A DNA stretch of 64,000 nt from Thermoanaerobacterium saccharolyticum (GCF_000747665.1 NZ_BBKT01000005.1:1-64000), one strand, 5' to 3'; positions 47,806 to 55,980 are shown, numbered from the stretch's first letter. Notes: a model not told the origin generated them from the sequence alone. Numbers and translations are program-made.

Positions 47806-47939
47806 TAGACAATCTAATTTTCTTATGTTATAATTTTTGTAGTTTAATAAGACCCTTTAAAATTAGTCCAGTGAGGCTAAAAAGGAGGAACGATATTGCT
47901 GCATATCTATATGTTTGTCCTCCTTGAGAGGGTTTTTTT
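47806..47939 (+). promoter_or_regulatory. Promoter and PyrR-type attenuator of the uracil permease
   Basis: TAGACA (47806-47811) and TATAAT (47829-47834) are spaced 17 bp. The leader contains AGTCCAGTGAGGCT (47865-47878), the PyrR-binding loop of anti-antiterminators. AAGGAGGA (47882-47889) and TCCTCCTT (47918-47925) can pair, and GAGAGGG followed by seven T (to 47939) completes a terminator. UMP-bound PyrR would promote termination and lower uracil uptake. No pyrR gene is in the window. Confidence 0.82.
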
Positions 47940-47966
47940 ATGCCAAAAATTAAAGGAGGAATCGTC

Positions 47967-49244
47967 ATGAAAAACAAATTTTACGGTATACAAGATGTAC
48001 CGCCTATCAATGAAGCTGTTCCGCTGTCTTTTCAACATGTCTTTGCAATGTTTGGCGCAACAATACTGGTACCTCTTTTGACAGGATTAGACCCTGCCGT
48101 AACGTTGTTTACATCAGGTCTTGGTACATTAATATTTCACTTAATGACAAAAGGAAAAGTTCCTGCATATTTAGGTTCATCATTCGCATTTATCGCTCCT
48201 ATAATAGCAGCGACAAAAGCTTACGGCGTAAGAGGCGCTTTCACCGGCATGATAGCCGCGGGGCTTGTGTACGTGGCAGTTTTCATAATAATAAGCTTAA
48301 CCGGCATCGATTGGATTGAAAGGATTCTTCCCTCTGTAGTAGTAGGTCCTGTTGTAATGATCATTGGCTTAAGCTTGGCACCTACAGCGATACAAGAAGC
48401 ACAAAAAGATTTGCCTACGGCTTTAGTTACAGCCGCACTTGTCATAATCTTCAGCATGTTTGGAAAAGGATTCATGAAAGTTATACCAATTTTACTAGGA
48501 ACCATCGGCGGATACATCTTCGCCATATTCAGAGGTCTTGTAGATTTCTCTCCTGTCTTAAAAGCTTCGTGGATTGCTGTACCGAAATTCTCATTCCTTA
48601 TTGGCCATTCACCAGTGCTTGCATGGGGTGCTGTGACACTTATTGCACCATTAGCATTAGTTGCAATAATCGAAGATTTAGGCCACGTCCTTGTAATAGG
48701 AAATATAGTTGATAAAGATTTGATAAAAGATCCAGGTTTTCATAGAGTCATGCTGGGAAATGGCTTAGCAACGTCAATAGCTGCACTATTTGGCGGTCCA
48801 CCAAGCACGACGTATGGAGAAAATATCGGTGTTTTAGCCATGACAAAAGTATACAGCTCAAGAGTCATAGAAGGTGCTGCTGTCATAGCGATACTTTTAA
48901 GCTTTATTCAAAAGATAGGCGCACTTATACAGGTTATACCACAAGCAGTAATGGGTGGTGTCACCATAATCCTATTTGGAATGATTGCAGCCGCAGGTAT
49001 AAGAACATTGGTAGAAAATAAGGTTGACTTTTCTGACAGCAGAAATTTGATAATAGCATCAGTAATCTTAACTCTCGGTGTCGGCGGCATCAAAATAGGA
49101 TCAGGAAATTTCGTGTTTGAAGGCGTCGGTCCTGCAACACTAGCAGGTATAATCTTAAATTTAGTTCTTCCTAAAATTAAACTTACAAAACCAGAAGGCG
49201 AAAAATCGAAAGTAAAAAACGACAGCGTCATTACACAAGCGTAA
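47967..49244 (+). CDS. uraA: Uracil/xanthine permease (NCS2 family)
   Basis: 425 residues, about 14 membrane helices, from ATG 47967 with AAAGGAGGAAT upstream. PLSFQHVFAMFGATILVPLL at the start, AIIEDLGHVLVIGNI and GGPPSTTYGENIGVLAMTKV (the NCS2 signature region) identify a nucleobase:cation symporter. The PyrR-type attenuator in its leader indicates uracil as the substrate rather than xanthine. Confidence 0.93.
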   Translation: MKNKFYGIQDVPPINEAVPLSFQHVFAMFGATILVPLLTGLDPAVTLFTSGLGTLIFHLMTKGKVPAYLGSSFAFIAPIIAATKAYGVRGAFTGMIAAGLVYVAVFIIISLTGIDWIERILPSVVVGPVVMIIGLSLAPTAIQEAQKDLPTALVTAALVIIFSMFGKGFMKVIPILLGTIGGYIFAIFRGLVDFSPVLKASWIAVPKFSFLIGHSPVLAWGAVTLIAPLALVAIIEDLGHVLVIGNIVDKDLIKDPGFHRVMLGNGLATSIAALFGGPPSTTYGENIGVLAMTKVYSSRVIEGAAVIAILLSFIQKIGALIQVIPQAVMGGVTIILFGMIAAAGIRTLVENKVDFSDSRNLIIASVILTLGVGGIKIGSGNFVFEGVGPATLAGIILNLVLPKIKLTKPEGEKSKVKNDSVITQA

Positions 49245-49246
49245 AA

Positions 49247-49294
49247 AAAGACTGTTGCAAGACTACGCTAATATAGCTTGCAGCAGTCATTTTT
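49247..49294. terminator. Bidirectional terminator between uraA and holin gene
   Basis: GACTGTTGCAAG (49250-49261) pairs with CTTGCAGCAGTC (49277-49288), with A7 to the left and T7 to the right, directly between the converging stops. Confidence 0.85.
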
Positions 49295-49630
49295 TTAAAC
49301 TTTTTTGCTTGTGGTGCTAAGCCCCTTTAGATTTAATACGTAGTTCATCTCAAACACAGCAGCTTCAATTAATTTGTCTATTTCTTCATCCGTCAGCTTG
49401 TTTCCCACTATTTTCTTTATTAGGTTTACCGCTTCTGCTTTTTTATCAGCACCATTTCCCGCACCAAATTCCTGCTCTACTCCTCTTACAATCATTTTCG
49501 CTATCTCGAAATACCTTTTTGTCTTTTCAGTGCCTATCTTTGAATACAAATAATTTATGACATAGCCTAATGTAGCAAGTATCACCAATTGCAACCCTGC
49601 TGTCAATATAGTCATGATTAGGTCTTTCAT
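49295..49630 (-). CDS. Phage holin, LLH family
   Basis: 111 residues from ATG 49630. One strong N-terminal membrane segment (MTILTAGLQLVILATLGYVI) is followed by a charged amphipathic helix with EIAKMIVRGVEQEFGAGNGA, KKAEAVNLIKKIV and LTDEEIDKLIEAAVFEMN, the pattern of LLH holins (PF09682). It is 5 bp behind the amidase gene. A holin and endolysin without other phage genes suggests a prophage leftover or a domesticated lysis pair. Confidence 0.85.
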   Translation of the reverse strand: MKDLIMTILTAGLQLVILATLGYVINYLYSKIGTEKTKRYFEIAKMIVRGVEQEFGAGNGADKKAEAVNLIKKIVGNKLTDEEIDKLIEAAVFEMNYVLNLKGLSTTSKKV

Positions 49631-49635
49631 TTCCT

Positions 49636-50289
49636 TTAACCCCCTATAATTTTTAATAATGCACCTGCAATATCTTTCCACTTTACATAACTTTCTGGAT
49701 CGTAGTAATCAGAGATTATGCCCATTTGATGAAGTTTTTCTATATCATTGGAACCATTCGTCTGCTTTAAACCTACAGTATTTAATATTCCATTTGAAAT
49801 AGATGCAGCATACAGATTTTGTTTATTCAAAAGAAGATCCAAATCATCCTTATTTGTTATAAATCCTAATTCAACTAATATTGCTGGCATATTTGTATGA
49901 TGTAATACGTAGAAGTTGGCTGTTTTTACACCTCTATCTGCTGTTTTTAAATTTGTCACAATAGCTTGCTGCACGCCTTTTGCCAATTTTGCTCCTGAAG
50001 TGCTTCCAGGATATGAATAAGTTTCTGTCCCCTTCGCAGAAGAATCTTTAAAGCTGTTACAGTGAATTGAAACAAAGTAATCTGCATTGTTTTTATTGGC
50101 AATATCGCACCTTTCGCTAAGCCCCAACGTTATATCTTTATCCCTTGTCAAAATTACATCTACATTGTTTGCTTCTAAAACGTCCCTCAATTTAAGAGAT
50201 ACGCTTAAGTTTATATCTTTTTCAAAATAGCCATATCCTATAGCACCACTGTCAGAACCGCCATGGCCAGGATCTACAACTATTAACAA
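49636..50289 (-). CDS. N-acetylmuramoyl-L-alanine amidase (Amidase_3)
   Basis: 217 residues with no signal peptide. The zinc amidase fold shows VDPGHGGSDSGAIG (first His), FEKDINLSVSLKL (Glu), FVSIHCNSF (second His) and AILVELGFITNKDDL (catalytic Glu). A short C-terminal tail with LHQMGIISDYYDPESYVKW resembles linker repeats of phage endolysins. It cleaves the stem peptide from peptidoglycan. Lack of a signal peptide agrees with release through the neighbouring holin. Confidence 0.92.
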   Translation of the reverse strand: MLIVVDPGHGGSDSGAIGYGYFEKDINLSVSLKLRDVLEANNVDVILTRDKDITLGLSERCDIANKNNADYFVSIHCNSFKDSSAKGTETYSYPGSTSGAKLAKGVQQAIVTNLKTADRGVKTANFYVLHHTNMPAILVELGFITNKDDLDLLLNKQNLYAASISNGILNTVGLKQTNGSNDIEKLHQMGIISDYYDPESYVKWKDIAGALLKIIGG

Positions 50290-50370
50290 TTATTCATCAC
50301 CTCCTATTGTATTTGCCTCTCCTTATAATATGTTTTTCTCAAAAAAAATTTATATAGAAAACATAAAAAA

Positions 50371-50402
50371 ATCGGATGTATATTTTGTGTATACACCCGA
50401 TA
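50371..50402 (-). terminator. Terminator of the opine-dehydrogenase/B12 operon
   Basis: On the minus strand ATCGGGTGTATA and TATACATCCGAT form a stem, followed by six T. It lies directly behind the stop at 50413 and separates the operon from the amidase and holin genes. Confidence 0.85.
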
Positions 50403-50412
50403 ATAACTATTT

Positions 50413-52065
50413 TTAAGCTACGATTATAAGCTTTTGGTAGTTCTGAATTATATTGTATATTCTTTCTTCCTCTTTGATAATCCTGTTATTTTCATAATCA
50501 AAAGCGTAGCATGCTCCATTTATAACTTTCGTCTGCAAAGAACCACTTGCGCTTTTATTTCCTTTAAGATGCGGAGCATCCAATATACCTAATTTTATCG
50601 CTAATGATAGTGTATGTGGATCTGACAGCGGATCACTGCATAGTGTATTAAGATCCTTTATGGCATTGATTATTACCATCGCATCATTTATTAGTTCCTC
50701 TTTCCTCTTTAAAACATCTAAATCTTGAGTAAAATCAAACATGCCAGATAAGGTATTTTTTATTACAGCTTTTACAATCTTCACACTCTCTATTATATCA
50801 TCTGGCGTTGCAGCATGATGTGCTTCACAAAAACCTACAACATGATATATGTGAGGTTTTATAGCCATGGAAAGATATGTGCTGGAAGCAAGCTGCCCTT
50901 TTGCCTCAAAAAGATCCTGCGGCATGCTTGCAAGCCCTGCCCTCGCCTGTCTAAATACTTTAAAGTTATCATCCTGAAGGCTTTCAACAAGTTCTATGGA
51001 TGCCAGCATCTTAGCAAGGTCCATTTTAGGAGATGTAGCCGGTGGCACATTAAACATAAACTGTGCTATATATGTCTTTACACCCATTCTCTTAGCATTG
51101 TACGCTGCAAGATAGCTTGCCGCCACATAAATGGCATCATGTGCATCTCTAAGCCCCCAGTGATGTGCTTCATTTACCTCAACGGGTATGTTTCTGTCGC
51201 CGTGCCACTTCATCAACATCTGGTTCTCTCTAATGGATTCTTCTACTTCTCTTGGCCCCCTGCCATCTAGTACATTGTACCAGCAAAGGGGTATAGCTGC
51301 CCAGGCATTGTCTATCGTGTCTTTTAACACTTTTGCCATTTTAAAGACATCATTTGTTCCACTGTAACATCTAAGTAAAGGATAATTTCCATGTCTTGAC
51401 TCATCGTAAAGTCTTTTAAATTCTTCTTCAGTCCTTATAGGCACACCACCTGCACCATCAAGCGATGTTTTATACTTTTTGTCAAAAAAGTGCTCTTGCG
51501 TATTTTGGTCAGGGGCTATTGATATCACATCGAGAATTTTTTCTTCCGCAATCCTCCTTACACCTTCAAGTGTATCTGTATACGATGGCATTCCAAAGTG
51601 ATGCCTTATTATAGGATATGGATAGCTTTTCTCAATCCTTTCAACCACATCTTTACCATATTCTATTTTGCTATGTGAAGCTTTCTCTCCTCTTAGGTAT
51701 GAAATTGTGTACTCATCACCAAAAGTTCCATCAAAAATTTCCTCAAATATTCCTGACTCTTTTGCAACTAAGCAATTGGGCTCTGTGCCTCCAAATATCC
51801 ATCTAACATTGTCCAAACTATATTTTCGTATTTTATCTCTAAGCTCATTTAATATGGATTTTAGTGCCTCTGGAGTCAATCTATAACTTACACCTACTAT
51901 ATCAGGTTTCTTTAAACGCACTGTATCTACCAACTTATCAATAGATGTAGCAGGACCTAAAAAATCCACTTTATACCCTTCCTGCTCTGCCATATTTAAA
52001 AATCTATATACTCCTGCAACATGGACGTCATTTTCTATAGAAGCTGCAATAATATATTTTTTCAT
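50413..52065 (-). CDS. Cobalamin-binding TIM-barrel protein
   Basis: 550 residues. The N-terminal about 130 residues form a B12-binding Rossmann domain with DVHVAG (the DxHxxG lower-ligand motif at about residues 13-18), VGVSYRLTPEAL and IFGGTEP. The rest (LDVISIAPDQNTQEHFF, RCYSGTNDVFKMAKVL, VPVEVNEAHHWGLRDAHDA-like parts) looks like the barrel of B12-dependent mutases such as the glutamate mutase E subunit, but the substrate cannot be named. The ATG overlaps the stop of the opine dehydrogenase gene by 4 bp. A carbon-skeleton rearrangement is the likely reaction type. Confidence 0.75.
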   Translation of the reverse strand: MKKYIIAASIENDVHVAGVYRFLNMAEQEGYKVDFLGPATSIDKLVDTVRLKKPDIVGVSYRLTPEALKSILNELRDKIRKYSLDNVRWIFGGTEPNCLVAKESGIFEEIFDGTFGDEYTISYLRGEKASHSKIEYGKDVVERIEKSYPYPIIRHHFGMPSYTDTLEGVRRIAEEKILDVISIAPDQNTQEHFFDKKYKTSLDGAGGVPIRTEEEFKRLYDESRHGNYPLLRCYSGTNDVFKMAKVLKDTIDNAWAAIPLCWYNVLDGRGPREVEESIRENQMLMKWHGDRNIPVEVNEAHHWGLRDAHDAIYVAASYLAAYNAKRMGVKTYIAQFMFNVPPATSPKMDLAKMLASIELVESLQDDNFKVFRQARAGLASMPQDLFEAKGQLASSTYLSMAIKPHIYHVVGFCEAHHAATPDDIIESVKIVKAVIKNTLSGMFDFTQDLDVLKRKEELINDAMVIINAIKDLNTLCSDPLSDPHTLSLAIKLGILDAPHLKGNKSASGSLQTKVINGACYAFDYENNRIIKEEERIYNIIQNYQKLIIVA

Positions 52066-53162
52066 GCGACAGTGATCTCCTCCTTTAACCCCTCTATCAT
52101 TTCCTTTATTTCTTTTACGCTTTTTCCTTCCAATCCTAGTTTTCCTACTGTGCGCCCGATTTTCCAGTAGTTCACCTCATGCATACACGATGCCAAATGA
52201 ATTATGGAATCTATAGTATGAGTAGGAATGCCTAATTGTTTGCCAATCGATGAAATAGGCACCAAACTCATTGGCACATCTTCAAAAATGTACCTACAAT
52301 TAAGATTTTTTGGCGCAAGCAAGCCTCTATAAGCATCTGTCTTTTGAATCGCATCATACAGATTGTCTGCAATAACGCCGTATGCATCTTTAAGCCAATC
52401 AAGCGCTGTAACAGCATTGACGCCTAAAGCGTGAGCAACTGCTATTCTCTCTCTGTCCATTCTTTCCAATATTTTGGCAACCGATGGCGATATTCCTTCC
52501 AAATAATATTGAAAATCACCTTCTGTAGTCTCTATTCTTGCAGAGTTCAAAAGTGTAGGCGCTGGATGAAAGATAGAACCTATGTTATTCAAACTGGTCT
52601 CTAAAACATTTTCAGCAGGTACTATCTGCGAATAAGCCAACCTCAATAAATCAACAACATAATCAGCTTTCCAAGACGGTATAGATGCCAGTGAAACCAC
52701 ATCTTTTATCCTGAAAATTTTTGAAATGCCATTATTCGATCTGCAAGCATATATAAACGTATCAGTCTCTGCTACTACCACATTTATATCGTCTCTAATT
52801 TTAACAATGTTATAAAACTCTATGGCGCCAAAAGTTCTTCCCGGATTCAAAACTATTATCTGATCATTTCTCAAGTGTGGTAACATTTCATAAGCTATGT
52901 CACTGTGGCCAGACGCAGGAACTGTCACCATGATTATGTCTGCATCTTTTATAGCGTCTTCCATATCGTCAGTGACCATATTAAGCTTTGCAAATCCATC
53001 TACAACTCCTTCAAGATGAATGCCACCATTATTTAAGATAGAAGCTAATTTTTCACGAGATCTGTTGTACAAATTGACTGTAAAACCCATCAGCGAAAGA
53101 TGTGCCGCCATCGCCTGCCCACCATTGCCGGCACCAATGACAGAAAAAATAGGTAATCTCAT
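52062..53162 (-). CDS. Opine (octopine/nopaline) dehydrogenase family protein
   Basis: 366 residues. The NAD(P)-binding loop VIGAGNGGQAMAAHLSLMG at the N-terminus and VPASGHSDIAYEMLPHL belong to the glycerol-3-phosphate-dehydrogenase-like N domain; the C-terminal octopine dehydrogenase domain (PF02317) has NNIGSIFHPAPTLLNSARIE with the catalytic His. Such enzymes reductively join an amino acid and an oxo acid, or act in reverse. It is the first gene behind the c-di-AMP riboswitch and translationally coupled to the cobalamin protein. Confidence 0.88.
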   Translation of the reverse strand: MRLPIFSVIGAGNGGQAMAAHLSLMGFTVNLYNRSREKLASILNNGGIHLEGVVDGFAKLNMVTDDMEDAIKDADIIMVTVPASGHSDIAYEMLPHLRNDQIIVLNPGRTFGAIEFYNIVKIRDDINVVVAETDTFIYACRSNNGISKIFRIKDVVSLASIPSWKADYVVDLLRLAYSQIVPAENVLETSLNNIGSIFHPAPTLLNSARIETTEGDFQYYLEGISPSVAKILERMDRERIAVAHALGVNAVTALDWLKDAYGVIADNLYDAIQKTDAYRGLLAPKNLNCRYIFEDVPMSLVPISSIGKQLGIPTHTIDSIIHLASCMHEVNYWKIGRTVGKLGLEGKSVKEIKEMIEGLKEEITVA

Positions 53163-53191
53163 TTAAAAACCTCCTTCTATTTTAGGGTATT

Positions 53192-53219
53192 AAAAAAGCC
53201 ATAGAGAAAATCTATAGCT
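53192..53219 (-). terminator. Terminator in the riboswitch expression platform
   Basis: On the minus strand AGCTATAGA and TCTATGGCT (53197-53219) form a 9-bp stem followed by six T, located between the riboswitch and the opine dehydrogenase start. It is the probable off-switch read-out. Confidence 0.8.
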
Positions 53220-53231
53220 GAAACCCGGTAA

Positions 53232-53264
53232 CTAATAGAAGGTAGTTGTACCGAATATATTCAT
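53232..53264 (-). CDS. 10-residue leader peptide ORF
   Basis: ATG 53264, preceded by AGAGGAGGAAG at ideal spacing, opens MNIFGTTTFY followed by TAG. It lies between the c-di-AMP aptamer and the terminator. A strong RBS in front of so short a frame suggests that its translation matters for folding of the downstream terminator; the RBS could also be a relic. Confidence 0.4.
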   Translation of the reverse strand: MNIFGTTTFY

Positions 53265-53280
53265 GCTACTTCCTCCTCTT

Positions 53281-53388
53281 TCAACGCTTACGAGGTTAGC
53301 TGACGGGTTAGGGTCGAAAGATAACCCCTCCATACAAATGGATTCACCCCAAAATTGGTTTCCCCGCTTCATACGAATTCAGCGTTAT
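53281..53388 (-). ncRNA. c-di-AMP riboswitch (ydaO/yuaA class)
   Basis: The minus strand carries the hallmark blocks of the ydaO class in the right order: CGCTGA, GGGGAAACCA, TTGGGGTGAATCC, GGGTTATCTTTCGACCC, then CCCGTCAGCTAACCTCGTAA. AACGCT (53386-53381) and AGCGTT (53288-53283) close the P1 stem. High c-di-AMP normally turns such genes off through a terminator. Here it precedes an opine-dehydrogenase/cobalamin-protein operon, not the usual potassium or cell-wall genes. Confidence 0.88.
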
Positions 53389-53824
53389 AGCATATTATTA
53401 AATTAATTAAATTATACCATAGTAAAATTTCATTTGCAAATATATTAAAAAAATGTAAATTTTGTAACAAAACTGTGTCTAAATTTATAACCGCTCTGGT
53501 TGCAGTGGGCGGTTATTTTTCTGTTAAAACTAAGAATTGCTATGATTAAAATAATCGAATCATTATGTTTACCAGAAGATCTATCAGAAGAAATTTTGAA
53601 GTAGAATGAAATACATCTTTCATGCTTTTAGAGTTCAGTCTAGCAGTATGCTTAAAAAATATTTTTTATCTTCTCTGATATTTGTTTGATAACAGCAATT
53701 GATAGAAGCAAATTATTGCCTCTATAAAATAAAAGCACTCCTGCAAAATAAGCAGAGGTGCGCTATAAATTCAGATTTTTTCTTGAGCAGCGAAAATGAA
53801 AAATCCACACTTGCTTTTATAATC
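53389..53824. other. Intergenic stretch with a plus-strand terminator and gene debris
   Basis: AACCGC (53489-53494) and GCGGTT (53509-53514) followed by ATTTTT form a rightward terminator without an obvious gene in front. A 20-codon frame (53542-53604) may be a scrap of a lost gene. AT-rich DNA at 53390-53470 probably contains the riboswitch promoter. No other gene is seen. Confidence 0.4.
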
Positions 53825-54658
53825 CTATAAATTCCTTGCCAATTCTTCTAAAAGTTGAGAAGTGGCGCTTATTTCTTCTATGGATGAACTAATTTCTTCA
53901 AAAGCAGTAGCTTGTGTCTCAAAAAATGAACTTGATGCATTTATTTTGTCAGAGATACTTTTAATAGATTCCTGTATTTTTTCCAATATTGAGTCTATTC
54001 TACTTATTGATTCACTGCTGCTATTAGATAGCTTTCGTATCTCTTCAGCAACTACAGTAAAGCCCTTACCTCTTTCACCAGCTCTTGCAGCCTCAATAGC
54101 TGCATTTAATCCTAATAAATTTGTTTGTTTAGAAATGTTCTGAACAAATTTTAAAATATCATCAGTGCCTTTCGTGTTTTCAATAGCTTTATTTACTTCT
54201 TCCAATATCTTAGTATTAGAATTAACTACACTTTCGACTCCAGAGGAAACTTCCTGAATTGCCGCAGATATTTGTTCAAGTGATGATGCCAAACTTTCTG
54301 ATAGTGACAATACTTTGTGTCTTTTTTCTAAACTTTTCCCCATAAGTAAAACCCCAATTACAGTATCATCGTAGTCTTTTATAGGGATAGCATATGACTT
54401 AAACGGCACTCCATACACTTCTTTCGGTACATCTTTTATAATGTAGTTTCCGGTTCTAATGGCTTCAAAAGCTGCACCACCTTCTGGAATTGCATCACCT
54501 ACTTTTGCATTAATAGGAAGCTCATCACAATTTTTTATCTCCAAATACTTCTCATTATCTACGATAGCAAATGACACACTGTCCTCAAAAAGTAATGGTA
54601 AAAAAGTTGTTAACTTATGAAAAAATTCAAGCATTTCATCTTTAGATACAGTTATCAA
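53825..54658 (-). CDS. Soluble methyl-accepting chemotaxis protein
   Basis: 277 residues without membrane segments. The N-terminal about 115 residues form a sensor domain ([50 protein letters not shown]). The rest is a short MCP signalling domain with the conserved hairpin tip [20 protein letters not shown] and [17 protein letters not shown]. It would sit in a cytosolic array and feed CheA. No chemotaxis gene is adjacent. RBS AAGGAGG is present. Confidence 0.92.
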   Translation of the reverse strand: MITVSKDEMLEFFHKLTTFLPLLFEDSVSFAIVDNEKYLEIKNCDELPINAKVGDAIPEGGAAFEAIRTGNYIIKDVPKEVYGVPFKSYAIPIKDYDDTVIGVLLMGKSLEKRHKVLSLSESLASSLEQISAAIQEVSSGVESVVNSNTKILEEVNKAIENTKGTDDILKFVQNISKQTNLLGLNAAIEAARAGERGKGFTVVAEEIRKLSNSSSESISRIDSILEKIQESIKSISDKINASSSFFETQATAFEEISSSIEEISATSQLLEELARNL

Positions 54659-55166
54659 TTTTAGTCCTCCTTAATTTATTCGTTAATTTTTTAACTCCTC
54701 ATAAATCACTATAATAAATTATATAGAATTGACGAACTTTGTCAAATTTAGTTAATATTTTTCGATCCCTCATAGGTAAGCTAAAAACATTCATACACAT
54801 TTTTTGTAAAACCACTTTCTTTTTATGAAAATTAAGCCAATATCAAGCCATCATTCTTGATAATGTCCCATATACCCCTCCCTCCTGATAAAGCTTAAAA
54901 GTTAAACTCCTAAAATTTCGTCCATATCATGTGCTTTTTGCATTATCCAATGTAAACGACAAATTTAACTTTATATAAATATATTCTGCATAATTCCTCT
55001 AATTCCTTCTTCATAAATTGAATAGAAACAATTGATACTATTAATCAATTTCATCATCAAATATACCAAAATTTTATTGTAATCTACACCAAATAATATG
55101 GCATAAAGGTATTGACTAATATTCTTTTATGTAATATAATTAATGATGTCGCTGGTTGATGTGATT
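54659..55166. other. Long intergenic region with one CRISPR-like repeat
   Basis: No gene is supported. The only structured item seen is the single CRISPR-type repeat at 54759-54788. The tRNA promoter should lie near 55080-55150. Confidence 0.4.
54759..54788. repeat. Solitary CRISPR-repeat-like 30-mer
   Basis: The stretch ending CCCTCATAGGTAAGCTAAAA+AC is close to the 30-bp repeats of type I-B arrays in thermophilic Clostridia, which read GTTTCAATCCC...CTAAAAAC. The 5' end (TTTTCGATCCC) is degenerate. No second copy or spacer-like spacing is present, so it is at most a remnant or an isolated repeat. Confidence 0.35.
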
Positions 55167-55256
55167 GCCGGAGTGGCGGAACTGGCAGACGCACAGGACT
55201 TAAAATCCTGCGGGCCTTTAAAGCTCGTACCGGTTCGATTCCGGTCTCCGGCACCA
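55167..55256 (+). tRNA. tRNA-Leu (anticodon TAA)
   Basis: Acceptor GCCGGAG/CTCCGGC, long variable arm, anticodon stem-loop around CAGGACTTAAAATCCTG (anticodon TAA), T-loop GGTTCGATTCC and encoded CCA. It is the first of three tRNA genes in a row. Confidence 0.95.
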
Positions 55257-55270
55257 ATTGAATAGAACAT

Positions 55271-55346
55271 CGCGGGGTGGAGCAGTTGGCAGCTCGTCGG
55301 GCTCATAACCCGGAGGTCGCAGGTTCAAGTCCTGCCCCCGCAACCA
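55271..55346 (+). tRNA. Initiator tRNA-fMet (anticodon CAT)
   Basis: CGCGGGG pairs with CCCCGC plus A, giving the C1:A72 mismatch that marks initiator tRNA. The anticodon stem ends with the three G:C pairs (CGGGCTCATAACCCG) of initiators. CCA is encoded. Confidence 0.95.
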
Positions 55347-55351
55347 AACAT

Positions 55352-55425
55352 GGCGGCGTAGCTCAGTTGGCTAGAGCATGCGGTTCATACCCGCAGTGTC
55401 GGTGGTTCGACTCCACTCGCCGCTA
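55352..55425 (+). tRNA. tRNA-Met (anticodon CAT), no encoded CCA
   Basis: Cloverleaf with acceptor GGCGGCG/CGCCGCT, anticodon arm TGCGG-TTCATAC-CCGCA and T-arm GGTGG-TTCGACT-CCACT, as in elongator tRNA-Met. The two neighbours encode CCA, but here CTAC is followed by TTCC. A serine recombinase frame from the right runs into the tRNA gene, so its 3' end is probably an old integration junction. Confidence 0.9.
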
Positions 55426-55935
55426 CTTCCAAAGAACGGAAATCATCACCTATCCAGAAATAGAATTCACATTTTATTTCAGTTGGATAAACGGTGATTT
55501 TTTTTATATATTTTTTCAGCACCTCCTTTATTTTTTGTGGATCGCTTAAAGAATTAATTACCTCTCTATCTGCATTGAATATTTTCATGATTATTTCAGG
55601 AGTAATAAAACTTGTTTCTTTCTTCCTTTCTATTTCGGAAAGACTATAGAGAATTTCGTTTTTCTTTTCTTCAAGCTCTCTCATTTTTCCTTTCATGATT
55701 GGTTGGTACATGCCTTCGGCAATAGCATCAACAATGTTTTTTTATTTGTGACTCTATTTTGTTATAATTCTTCTTTAATGTTGCTATTTTTTCAAATTTT
55801 TCTTTATTAAGCTTTTGATTTTCTTCATTCAAAAGTTTAGCTAATATTGGTGCTACTTCTGGATCAAATATCTTCTTATTTAATTCTTCTACAGTAAAAA
55901 CTTCTAATCTGTCTTTGTTTATATCTTTATTTGTA
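55385..55935 (-). pseudogene. Serine recombinase C-terminal remnant at a tRNA gene
   Basis: The minus strand reads EVFTVEELNKKIFDPEVAP, then LNEENQKLNKEKFEKIATLK, and after a T7 run (55737-55743, one base too long) MRELEEKKNEILYSLSEIER and onward. This charged coiled-coil tail is typical of large serine recombinases. The catalytic and DNA-binding parts are missing. The last codons lie inside the tRNA-Met gene, so the frame crosses the att-like junction. It is a leftover of an integrative element. Confidence 0.65.
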
Positions 55936-55936
55936 C

Positions 55937-55980
55937 TGGTACTATGTCAAGAATTTGTACTTTTTCTTGACATAGTACCA
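55937..55980. repeat. 17-bp perfect inverted repeat
   Basis: TGGTACTATGTCAAGAA (55937-55953) and TTCTTGACATAGTACCA (55964-55980) are perfect complements with a 10-nt loop. Each arm contains TTGACA reading outward, so it may be a two-way promoter/operator for the XRE gene to the right and the recombinase gene to the left, or the end of a lost element. Confidence 0.6.

Noticed and set aside
53542-53604. 20-codon frame MIKIIESLCLPEDLSEEILK
   Set aside because: No RBS and no partner gene; noted only as possible debris in the intergenic stretch.
54789-55166. Search for a CRISPR array next to the single repeat-like sequence
   Set aside because: No second repeat copy at 60-70 bp spacing on either side; another AATTCC...GAATAGAAAC stretch near 54995-55029 is too different.
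55277-55549. 90-codon plus-strand frame across the tRNA genes
   Set aside because: It translates tRNA-fMet and tRNA-Met sequence and has no coding signal.
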